DNA of 64,000 nucleotides, taken from Mucidula mucida. Taxonomy: Eukaryota > Basidiomycota > Agaricomycetes > Agaricales > Physalacriaceae. Below, one piece after another: positions 56,227-64,000 of the stretch. Where the stretch lies: assembly GCA_015501055.1 (NCBI GenBank), contig JADNYV010000025.1, forward strand, positions 248,001 to 312,000. The letters run 5' to 3'. The position numbers and the translations under genes were made by a program. Under the pieces are notes generated by a model that searched no databases, had not been told where the DNA came from, and saw nothing but the letters and a program-made list of their open reading frames with translations. Position 1 is the stretch's first letter. Each line of letters begins with the position of its first letter.

Positions 56227-58560
56227 ATGCCCGTGCCAACGCCTACTACTGCTTCAGCGCCTTCTGTTTCAAAGGTTAAATCCGCTGGGAATCCGCCGGC
56301 GAGGAAGAAGAGGATTGTACGGAGGAGAGGCCGAGCGGTGCATGCAGGAGACAGCGACGACGAGATTGAGCGGGAAGTGGGAACAGATTCTGATTCGGAC
56401 GACGATTCCTTCGCATCGACGTCCTCCGAGACGGAAACGGAGCCGTCATCCGACAGACGGGCCCGCGTGCTTACGCCCAACACAAGCCAGAGCCCGACGA
56501 CAGCCTCGAATGGTCAGTCCAACGGCCGCGATGCATCGTTCTTTGCAGCTGCCGGTAGCTGGTCAGAAATGGTCGCAGACGAGACGGCCAATGGCGCTGC
56601 CGACTTGCCCGTCATCGATTTCTCAGAGCTCAACGATCAGGCGCTTGCCACTAAACGTCCCCGGAAAGCCAAGAAGCCGGCTCAAAAAGTCAAGCCTGCC
56701 ACCTCCCTACCTTCTCCTCCGCTGTCCGTCAACGAGGAACACGAGGAAGAGGAGCCTGCACCGCGACCCCAGTTCAATTCTGCTCGCCGACCACCCGGCC
56801 AAAGTGCTCGCCAGGCGTATCAAACTCGATTGGAATCTGATCCGTCATATGTTCCAACCGTCGGCGAGTTCTGGGGCCACGATGACCGTCTACTGGACAA
56901 GGATTTGCGCAGCCTTAGTGGATGGTGGCGTGGTCGCTGGCAGGGACGAGGTGGTCGTGGTCGAGGCATGTTTGGCATGCGTGGTCGCGGTGGTTTCATG
57001 GGTCGCAACGTGTTCCCGCAACAAGGCGGCGACGAGCCTTCAACCTCGAGTAATCCTGCACTTCCTTCGCCTCCACCAGTAGAGAGGGAATGGACGCATG
57101 ACGGTTTCGAAGAGTTGAAGAAATCTGAAGAATCACGTCGTGATCAGCAGCAATCAATGCGAGGTGGCTGGGGCTTCCGTGGCAGAGGCACACCCATCAG
57201 GGGACGTGGTGGGTTTGCTCGCGGAGCCTTCGCTGGCTCTCCTGCTCGTACAGCCAGTACTCTTCCTTCGGGACGTATTTGGTATCCCATCAAACCTGAA
57301 CTTGCTTGGACTAAACAACATGAGGGCTTCCTCTACATGGATTCCAGCTTGCGTGCTCGTCGTGGCCGTGGTGCCGGTTTCCGTGTCAAGCTTCCCGGCA
57401 GTCGACCGCAAGTTATCCACTCTCCCCTTCGATCTCTTCGTAACCTCTCTGTTTCCAATCCCGCCGCTACATCTATCGGCAGCGTCGGTGGCTCCGATTA
57501 TGGTGGAAAGATCGCTGTTGTTAAATTGCCCTCGGCTGAGGCGACAAGTCAATCTGTCGCTCGCAGCCAGGCGGAGGAGGATATCGTGACCAAAGTCGAC
57601 GATCTTACCATTGAAGATGTGTTTACCGTTCGGCCTCAGCTTGTCACTGCCAAACCTATCCCGTTACCCAATGCATCGACCTCCAATCATCGGTTATCTA
57701 TATCCCAGCCTCCTCCCTCTGTCCAGCAACAGCTCGAGCAGCTGTCCATACCTACTCAAAGCGATCAGACTCGCTGGACACAGACGGAGGAAGCGGTCTT
57801 GCGCAATCCTCCTGATCATTCTGCTGAGGAACCACAAGCATCGTCTTCTACTAGCGAGTCATCGCGGCCTACACTACCCCCCTTGCAGACTTCGTTCACG
57901 CCTCCAGCTCAGCCGTCTCCATACATGTCGCCTTATCAATACAGTATGGCGCTACCGCCCGGCATCGCCATGAACCCCATGGGTATGACATTCGAGGTTG
58001 CAACGGGCCGTCCGGTGTACATCCCACCACCCGTGCCTCCGGTCTACAATCCTCGAATGATGCCACCGCCGTTCGTTCCAGGACATATGCATCACCATTC
58101 TGCCGCATCGGGCGAGTTTTTGGTACCATCTCCACCTCCTATGAGCTTCATCGATCCCTCGACGGGTATGCCCATATTCTCTTTCCCGCAGCCATCGCGG
58201 ATAGAGATTCGGGCTCCCAGTGACCCGGGCAAGGCGTTCAAGCCTGCTGCGTCTCGCACGCCGTCAGGTCTTCGGTCTAGTGCTGTTGCTTTTGAGCCTA
58301 CCAAGTTGGGCGGCGACGATGATCATTTGCAGGAGGGCGACACTGAAGATGGGCAAGAGACGGGTGTGCAGTCGTACCCGGGCGGCGAAGGAGAAGAGGG
58401 CATACCACCCCAGCAGGCTGGAATGATGTATGCGCCCTATGGTCAGTACTACTATCCGGACGGGTACGGTGGATACATGCCGTACATGGATATGTCTCAG
58501 ATGCCGCAGTATGAGATGTATCCCCAGGACACCATCCCGCAGGGAACTGTCTACTATTGA
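56227..58560 (+). CDS. Btz (CASC3/Barentsz)-domain protein
   Basis: Probable eIF4A3-binding component linked to the exon junction complex and mRNA localisation. 777 aa, no intron in the coding part, unlike its neighbours. After a basic/acidic head (ARKKRIVRRRGRA, then DSDSDDD) and a GSWSEMVADE patch comes the Btz/SELOR core near residues 200-225: DPSYVPTVGEFWGHDDRLLD. A second region WYPIKPELAWTKQHEGFLYM follows. Between and after lie RGG/GRG boxes (WRGRWQGRGGRGRGMFGMRG). The C-terminal third is P/Y/M-rich and disordered, ending in many tyrosines (QYYYPDGYGGYMPYMDM). This supports an RNP function. Strong antisense open frames here are GC-composition shadows. Confidence 0.85.
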   Translation: MPVPTPTTASAPSVSKVKSAGNPPARKKRIVRRRGRAVHAGDSDDEIEREVGTDSDSDDDSFASTSSETETEPSSDRRARVLTPNTSQSPTTASNGQSNGRDASFFAAAGSWSEMVADETANGAADLPVIDFSELNDQALATKRPRKAKKPAQKVKPATSLPSPPLSVNEEHEEEEPAPRPQFNSARRPPGQSARQAYQTRLESDPSYVPTVGEFWGHDDRLLDKDLRSLSGWWRGRWQGRGGRGRGMFGMRGRGGFMGRNVFPQQGGDEPSTSSNPALPSPPPVEREWTHDGFEELKKSEESRRDQQQSMRGGWGFRGRGTPIRGRGGFARGAFAGSPARTASTLPSGRIWYPIKPELAWTKQHEGFLYMDSSLRARRGRGAGFRVKLPGSRPQVIHSPLRSLRNLSVSNPAATSIGSVGGSDYGGKIAVVKLPSAEATSQSVARSQAEEDIVTKVDDLTIEDVFTVRPQLVTAKPIPLPNASTSNHRLSISQPPPSVQQQLEQLSIPTQSDQTRWTQTEEAVLRNPPDHSAEEPQASSSTSESSRPTLPPLQTSFTPPAQPSPYMSPYQYSMALPPGIAMNPMGMTFEVATGRPVYIPPPVPPVYNPRMMPPPFVPGHMHHHSAASGEFLVPSPPPMSFIDPSTGMPIFSFPQPSRIEIRAPSDPGKAFKPAASRTPSGLRSSAVAFEPTKLGGDDDHLQEGDTEDGQETGVQSYPGGEGEEGIPPQQAGMMYAPYGQYYYPDGYGGYMPYMDMSQMPQYEMYPQDTIPQGTVYY

Positions 58561-58991
58561 TTTTGATTTCTTTTTTTTATTACTACCACAGTCCTATCAC
58601 ATATCCATCATCTCTCTCAAGTACTATCGCAACCGTATCATGCTTTCGCTCACGCTTTTTTTTGTTCGCAACACTGGACACTCTCCATCTTCTCTTTCTG
58701 CAACGTCATTATAAACTACATATACAGTACTTTTACTCAGTCTCTCTCATGTAGTATGACCTTTTTTTGTTTCTTGTGTTTTGTTCACGATTGTCTTGTA
58801 GCTCGTCCATTTTCGTGGCTTTTTGGTGAAAATATAGTAATATGCCCTCCTCTCACTTTTAGCGAAGTACAATAATCATACAGGTAACACTAGAGCTTGA
58901 AGCATCTTAAATTTGGTTGTTTCCACCAACATCCATTCATTTCTTCCAGGATCGATTATCTGAACTAAAAGTGGGTCAGTTGAAACCACGA
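58561..58991. other. 3' intergenic region, T-rich
   Basis: Poly-T tracts and TACAGTAC-like motifs downstream of the Btz-like gene suit a polyadenylation zone. Convergent end of the glycine-repeat gene at 58992. No gene. Confidence 0.5.
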
Positions 58992-59363
58992 CTATGAACG
59001 ATCTACGTGCCTCGTCGAATTCCCAGTTCCCGCATCACTCACACCACGACCAACCGATCTGCCTCCCTCACTAACGCCCGCACCTACACTCCCCACACCA
59101 GCACCAATCCCCGTCGTCGCATCAGAAACACCCTTTCCCAGTCCTGCCCCGATGTTCCCAATGCCCTGCCCACCTACTGCTCTGCCAAAACCCTGTCCAA
59201 TGCTCCCGACGCCTTGCGCTAGGCCCGCGCCGACGTTATAAAGGCCTTCCCCAGTGCCTTTCGCGACATGGTACGCGCCTTCACCTGCACCTGTGCCGAT
59301 GTCGGCGACGGCTTTGCCTGTGCCGGAGACTGATTTTCCGACTGATTCTTGGATGTTCGACAT
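58992..59363 (-). CDS. Small glycine-repeat protein (LEA-like), partner of caleosin fusion
   Basis: 123 aa, single exon. Built almost wholly of 11-residue-like glycine repeats with small and polar residues: KSVSGTGKAVADIGTGAGEG, then blocks of G-x-G-x-G such as GLAQGVGSIGQGFGRAVGG and GAGLGKGVSDATTGIGAGVG. Composition and periodicity resemble late-embryogenesis-abundant or amphipathic lipid-surface proteins. The same pattern (GKGVSDAGKGVGDIGRGVGK) opens the divergent gene at 59723, so the two N-termini are related. No signal peptide or TM helix. Function unknown; stress protection or lipid-droplet coating is inferred. Confidence 0.8.
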   Translation of the reverse strand: MSNIQESVGKSVSGTGKAVADIGTGAGEGAYHVAKGTGEGLYNVGAGLAQGVGSIGQGFGRAVGGQGIGNIGAGLGKGVSDATTGIGAGVGSVGAGVSEGGRSVGRGVSDAGTGNSTRHVDRS

Positions 59364-59411
59364 ATGTGGTGTGTTCTTGGGTTGATTTAGTCGACTGAAT
59401 ACTTGGTCCTC

Positions 59412-59419
59412 TTTAAATA
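59412..59419 (-). promoter_or_regulatory. TATA-like box of glycine-repeat gene
   Basis: TATTTAAA on the minus strand, about 50 bp before the ATG at 59363. Confidence 0.55.
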
Positions 59420-59431
59420 CGCGAAACTATC

Positions 59432-59442
59432 TGACGTAGGGG
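59432..59442. promoter_or_regulatory. Composite CRE/STRE-like element, left copy
   Basis: TGACGTAGGGG on the plus strand: TGACGTA (CRE/ATF-like) fused to AGGGG (stress-response element core). It lies 12 bp beyond the TATA box of the minus-strand gene. The same 11 bp recur inverted at 59646. Confidence 0.6.
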
Positions 59443-59645
59443 ACGTCGATGGCGTACTACTATGACGCATCAGTGCTCCAATTTAGCTCAAAGCACGAAC
59501 TTGCGAAACGAAATTCAAACACTGGTTTCCTGGCTGCTTAGGCCTTAGGCCCGAGTTTTGTTGTGAAGCTCCAAGGACGACATCCGCATTCGTCCATTTT
59601 GCGCAGGTGTTCATGGCAATCTCACCCGAACGTCACCAGCCTCGC

Positions 59646-59656
59646 CCCCTACGTCA
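59646..59656. promoter_or_regulatory. Composite CRE/STRE-like element, right copy (inverted)
   Basis: CCCCTACGTCA, the exact reverse complement of the left copy, 15 bp before the TATA box of the caleosin fusion gene. Confidence 0.6.
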
Positions 59657-59671
59657 CGGAGCCCAAGCTAC

Positions 59672-59678
59672 TATATAA
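59672..59678 (+). promoter_or_regulatory. TATA box of caleosin fusion gene
   Basis: TATATAA, about 50 bp before the ATG at 59723. Spacing mirrors the other side of this divergent promoter. Confidence 0.65.
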
Positions 59679-59722
59679 CACTCAAAGTCGACAGTCTCAG
59701 TTTTGGAGCAATCTACGACACA

Positions 59723-61220
59723 ATGTCATCTTTCCTCTCAAACATAGGATCCACAGTCGGCAAAGGCGTCTCCGATGCAGGGAAGGGCGTCGGTGACATT
59801 GGGAGAGGCGTCGGCAAAGGCGTTGGCGACGTTGGAAAAGGCGTTACTTCTACTTTATGGAAAGGTTTGCCTCAGGGCGCCACAGGGCAGCCCGACAGCC
59901 TCCCGCCGCCACACAAGACAGATGTGAAGGCTCAGGCGCAGCCTTCGCCTGGCCCTGTCACACAACCAAGCACAGAGGGGTCGCAGACGCTCTTTGGGAG
60001 TCTGGGCAAGGGAATCACAGATGCTGGCAAACAGGGAACCAATCTCCTCGGCAAGGGATTTTCGAGCGGGTTCGAGATCGCAAGTAATTTGTCCAAGAAC
60101 ACGCTTGATTTGCAGAGGAATGTCGCGACGAGCATCGGAGGCGTCGGCGGGACGGCTATTGATGCCGTCGTTACGGTTCGCGCGATTTCCTCCAAGTCTC
60201 CAGACAGTCGAATTTACTATGTTTTAGGCTGCTAGTACTACGACTGGCGCTGTGTTCAATCCTGTCGCTAACGGATTGAAGGCCATTGAAGGTCTGGAGG
60301 GCCTTGGTGAAGGCGTTGACCAAATCAACGGTCTTTCGACAAAAGCGCTGCACGGTTTAGCGTCCGCAACGAAGGAGGCACTTGCTGCCGCTGGAAAGGT
60401 CCGCAAGCTTCTTCGAAGATGGCGTCTTTTGTTGATTGTACTTTTATACCTAGCCGCCTACATTTTTCGACCCCGACGCTGATGGTATTGTGAAGGTTCG
60501 TTTCCGACCATGATCGCGTACTTTTGTTGTTGATCTTTATCGCATTCGCAGTTCGCAGATACACTGAAAGGCTTCGTCCTTCTTGGTCTCGAAGAGCCGC
60601 AGGCCAAGATGGCAGCTTACGCGCTTCACGCCTCCTTCAGGCAAGTTTTCCCGTCGTTAGTACTTAAACTATTGTCGGCTGACTGTGCTGTCCAGCTTCT
60701 CCACATCCGATGCTTGGAACCCCCGTGCGAGTGCACTCCATTCCGAGATGCCGATTCGCGTCGACAAGATATCTCAAACGCGCTTGGGCAAGAATTGGGG
60801 AAACTTCGAGCGCGTAGACTGGGTCAGTGATACTGATGTCGAAACGTTCTTCGGACTTCGATCGCGAGAAAAGTGGTCAGAGTACTACACTGACATGTGT
60901 GTTTGAGATTGTCACAATGCGCCACTAACTGACGATTCATTTTGCAGTAAATCCTATTATGGCACGGCCTTGCTCATCTTCGAATGGGGAACAACCTGGC
61001 CGTACGCATTTGGGCCTGCTTTTGATGCCAGTAGTCCAGTTACACGCCAGCTGGGTGCCATCATGCGGGTACGTAGCCTGTCTTGTTATAAATCTCTCAT
61101 CTTAGATTTATTATCATTTAGACTGTGATATTGCCCACTATATTCAAGAGTCGTGAAAATGCCAAGAACGTAGACCCTACCAGCCAGGAAGCGTTCCCTC
61201 CACTTTCAAAGGCGACTTAA
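59723..61220 (+). CDS. Glycine-repeat/caleosin-like fusion protein
   Basis: Exons 59723-60175, 60228-60398, 60454-60495, 60552-60640, 60696-60896, 60948-61068 and 61122-61220 give 391 aa. Residues 1-35 are glycine repeats (GKGVSDAGKGVGDIGRGVGK). A P/T linker and a second G-rich amphipathic part (GKGITDAGKQGTNLLGKGFS) follow. From about residue 208 the caleosin-like domain: EF-hand FFDPDADGIVKFADTLKGF, YALHASFSFSTSDAW, then MPIRVDKISQTRLGKNWGNF and FERVDWVSDTDVETFF. Caleosins are Ca-binding heme peroxygenases of lipid droplets. The usual His directly before the EF-hand Phe is absent (PPTFFD), so heme binding is open. The intron 60641-60695 starts GCAAGT (GC-AG). Unbroken frame. Confidence 0.85.
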
Positions 61221-61297
61221 CGACGACAGATTTGACATATATTGATTACAATTTGATTTACTAGTGATGTACATTATGAACAATTTCGGTGGTGTCT

Positions 61298-62240
61298 TCA
61301 AGCTTTCCAAGCAGACTTGTTTGCTTCTACAAAGGATCTGAGGTTTGTCTTGCCGGTAGCCTTGTTAGGATTGGCAAAAATCTTTTCCTCCACACCAGCA
61401 GCATTGAGGGTTTCAAGATAGGAAAGTATGCCGGCGTACTGCTCCGGTAGACCAAATGCAATGTAAATCTTTTTGAGCTCATCTGCTGAGACGCGTGTGT
61501 GGGTGATGGTGCGGCCCAAAACATCACTAAACGTTTTCGCGACCTATGGGGACGCGTCAGAGGTGCAAATATAGGAAGTTGAGCATGGCGCCTACCTCGT
61601 CGTAGGAAAGAAGCTCCGGGCCAAGGAGAATCTTGTCTGTGTTGTAGCTCTCCGCGACTGTCAACGCGTCAAACGCGAGTTGAGCGATATCATCAGCAGA
61701 AATGAACCCGATCTTTCCATCCTCCGATGCAGAAACGATCGTTCCTTTCTCCTTGATGCTCTGGACATGCGCCGTTACAAAGTTGTCTACACAGCCATTA
61801 GCGGTCATTGGTAAAGGTATGGGTCAAAACAACGTACCCATAAACCAAGTAGGGCGAATAACAAAGTAGTCCACACCCAACTTGACCAAGTACTCGTGTA
61901 CTTTACCGGTCGCCTGCCCACCAGGTTCGATCGACGACGCGCTCAGCAACACGAAGCGCTTCACGCCCTTCTGGACCGCCAGATCGATGAACGGTTTCAT
62001 CGGCGCAAACACGTCTGCAGCGCCCGCCGGCGAGATCAGGTAAACGCTCTCGATCTTGGGATCGACAGCGAACGGGTTCTCGAACGTGGCGGGATCGTGC
62101 CAATCAAACTTGACGGCAGTGAAAGGCGCGGGCGCGTCGCCCTTGCGCGACGCGAGGATGGTGCGCTTGTTCGCAGCCTGGAGAAGGCGCGCAAGGCGGA
62201 CGGCTGTCTTGCCGGTTCCACCAGTGAGAAGAATAGACAT
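61298..62240 (-). CDS. NmrA/EasG-type NAD(P)-dependent reductase
   Basis: Atypical short-chain dehydrogenase of the NmrA/festuclavine-dehydrogenase group. Exons (minus) 61838-62240, 61596-61786 and 61298-61543 give 279 aa. Rossmann start MSILLTGGTGKTAVRLARLL (GGTGKT), KFDWHDPATFENPF, SVYLISPAGAADVFAPMKPF, GVKRFVLLSASSIEPGG, VDYFVIRPTWFMDNF, GKIGFISADDIAQLAFDALT and ILLGPELLSYDEVAKTFSDV are all typical. It is close in type to enzymes of ergot-like pathways, but such homologues are common in mushrooms and no cluster is visible beyond the neighbouring FAD oxidase. Convergent with the caleosin fusion gene (77 bp). Confidence 0.9.
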
Positions 62241-62994
62241 GATATGATGTTGCTGGTTAGATGGTCGAGTGATGCGGTGAGAGGGCAATGAGAAATCTGG
62301 TCGTTGAACCCGTTGCCTCTATCCTATTTAATGGAACGACGCTTGGCGACTGATGATCTGGATAGCGTGCGTGTTTCGCACTTATGACAAACCTCCTACC
62401 AAAAACACGTCAGCGTACGATGATGGTGAGTAAGAACAGGGGTTCTCGTCAAATCTGATTCGCGTAAGTGTGGCGACAGCAACCGTTGTTTCAATATATC
62501 AACACGCGAACTTGCCGTGAAGGCGACAGAGTAGACGCAACCCCGCGAATTGGAAACGTAATGCCTCTAGCCACAACGACCGCGAGTGATGTTGACACAC
62601 TCCTGTTATACGCAGGTTATACGTGTACAAGTTCGTCGGCTATTTCTGGCTGACGGCAGTGAGTGGCTTGAAGGCAGTCGAGACCCAATTTGGACAGGCA
62701 CGCTCTTGGCGTTGACAGTGTTGCGGATTCTGTTGACGTGCTCAGGCTTCCAGTCAAAAGTAAAGTCCGTCAAAAGTGCGTCAAAACACCGAGTACAGCG
62801 CGCGAGGTGCAGAGTATACCCACGGGAGACTACCATGACAATGTCGTGTCTGTTGGCTAAAATTGGCTGCATTACATTCAACAAGAAGCTGAAGGCGTTC
62901 ATCCTAGATCTGAAGCGGAAGCGAAAGAAAAGTAGCGATGATGACCGACGAAAGAGCGGCGACGAAGCCTGTTCGTCATCAAGCCACTTGGCAG
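62241..62994. other. Intergenic region upstream of the reductase gene
   Basis: The reductase upstream region (TATTTAA-like sequence near 62325-62331) and the 3' flank of the oxidase gene. A 140-codon open frame (62586-63008, +) overlaps the oxidase end antisense and has no support. Confidence 0.5.
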
Positions 62995-64000
62995 CTATTT
63001 CTCGATAGACGATGGGAAGTCAAAAACATCGAGTGGATCGTACAGCGTCTTCAACTCTTGTAGTGGTTGATAATGATGACCATAATATAGATCTTGCCCT
63101 TTGAGAAGATCAAAAACGCGCCGCAAATAAACAAACCGCAAGACTCACAGTTGTTCAGCCTGTCTTCAACATAGTTGATATACGCGCTGATAACATCACA
63201 CTGCGTTAGTAGCGCAAGCATCGGCACGACCATCGTTCACTTGCCCGTAGTCCCACTTTTCGGGCATGTTGTCAATTATGCTTGAGGCAACGCCTAAACG
63301 CCCTTTGAGACCGGTCGAATTGTAGAGGTATCACCTCACACACCATTAATGAATGTAAATCCATCATCAGGAAATGGCGGGACTATATTTGAACCATAGA
63401 TTTGCATGTTAAAACGCGAACTGCGATGTGCAAAGGCAGTCTGATCCAAAGGAACCTTGTTGAGCGCAGAATTACTTCCGCCGTATAATTCTGTCTCCAC
63501 AAACCAACCCTTGACAATGATCAGCCAGTCAGATTCATATTGTGAAGGGTGGCGCGGGTGTCGCAGCAACTGACCGCTAGATTCGTAGCGAAGCCATCGG
63601 TAGCTAGATATGTGACAAAGGCCTCCATAGCTTCCCATGTCATAGGCTCGGCGTCGGGCGTCATCAGAGACTTGGCGTAGAATGTGTCGGTATTATCAGG
63701 CGCACTAGTATTCAACGACGCTAAAGACAATGAACTGAGGCCTTCGATGTAGTTCCCGCTGAAGAATGAAGTATTCGCGGGTTCCATTAGCAAGCTCAAG
63801 AAGGGCTTCACGGTATCACTGAAAGTTTCAAGCGACCCGAAATAACCTGCGAGATATTGCAGGGTGACCGTACCATCCTTTCAAGAAGTAGAGTTCAGTA
63901 CCAAGCTCCGCAGGTATGCCGCTGTCAACGAATCTTTGGAATTCCGATAATGTATGTGTGGCATTTGCGATGTCCATTTCCCAAGTGTAGGTGGCGTAGA
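62995..64000 (-). CDS. Berberine-bridge-type FAD-linked oxidase, C-terminal part
   Basis: Flavin oxidase of the BBE family, usually secreted. The 5' part lies beyond the window. Exons (minus) 63575->64000 (with an unresolved frame step near 63873), 63344-63509, 63241-63302, 63149-63200 and 62995-63098. Family strings: IPAELGTELYF, DTFYAKSLMTP, WFVETELYGGSNSALNKVPL, QTAFAHRSSRFNMQIYGSN, DDGFTFINGRLG, CDVISAYINYVEDRLNNW-Q, DLYYGHHYQPLQELKTLYDP, ending DVFDFPSSIEK. The YYG...LxxxKxxYDP block is the usual BBE C-terminus. Substrate unknown; adjacency to an NmrA-type reductase hints at secondary metabolism but is weak. Confidence 0.87.

Noticed and set aside
56315..57082. 255-codon open frame overlapping the Btz-like gene in another frame
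   Set aside because: Low-complexity shadow; the 777-codon frame carries the Btz motif and RGG boxes.
61298..62240. Ergot alkaloid cluster gene
   Set aside because: The family resemblance to EasG is real, but no other ergot pathway enzyme is in the window, and such reductases are common in mushrooms.
62586..63008. 140-codon open frame overlapping the oxidase 3' end
   Set aside because: Basic, serine-rich and antisense to a recognisable BBE C-terminus.

Overview
The window is nuclear DNA of a filamentous basidiomycete, most likely an Agaricomycete. Nearly every gene is broken by many short introns (about 45-60 nt). The proteins are fungal (Tom20, Psy2/PP4R3, Gpi11, Uds1 septation protein, OPT and DHA2 transporters), and several lineage-restricted mushroom-type families are present. 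About 28 protein genes and one clear intron-containing tRNA were modelled by hand. Splice junctions were chosen by GT/GC-AG signals, phase agreement and protein continuity. Both edge genes are cut: a PP4R3 gene at the left and a berberine-bridge-type oxidase at the right.

Layout. 1-5 kb: psy2 (-) divergent from tom20 (+), then a MYND/SET protein. 5-11 kb: a large disordered protein with cysteine pairs, then a Uds1-domain coiled coil. 11-16 kb: a DHA2-type MFS transporter and a proline-iminopeptidase-like hydrolase. 15.8-18 kb: a 7-TM protein and an Agaricomycete orphan with an in-frame stop. 18.8-21 kb: 14-3-3 and a 4-nitrophenylphosphatase-type HAD enzyme. 21.5-27 kb: a KDM5-type H3K4 demethylase. 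28-32.5 kb: two GPI-anchor genes, bst1/PGAP1 and gpi11/PIG-F, head to head. 32.7-39 kb: F-box protein, MRH-domain receptor, oligopeptide transporter. 39.6-43 kb: tRNA-Pro, a tRNA-like relic, a displaced fragment of the ISWI 3' end, and CLPTM1. 43-53 kb: ISWI ATPase, mitochondrial EF-G, sec13, and an Rrn9-like protein. 53-64 kb: a heptad-repeat orphan, epoxide hydrolase, a Btz/CASC3-like protein, a glycine-repeat gene facing a glycine-repeat/caleosin fusion gene, an NmrA-type reductase and the oxidase.

There is no operon logic. Functional links come from shared promoters: psy2/tom20, bst1/gpi11, mef1/sec13 and the glycine-repeat/caleosin pair. In the last pair, both sides carry the same composite element next to a TATA box in mirror orientation. 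This pair, with a glycine-repeat domain fused to a caleosin-like domain, is the most novel-looking system here.

Two window-wide signals need care. First, single-base frame breaks, mostly in short homopolymer runs, recur in otherwise intact genes, including housekeeping ones (OPT, ISWI, mef1, MFS, Uds1). This points to an unpolished assembly rather than many pseudogenes. Second, six introns read best as GC-AG, well above the usual proportion of about one percent.
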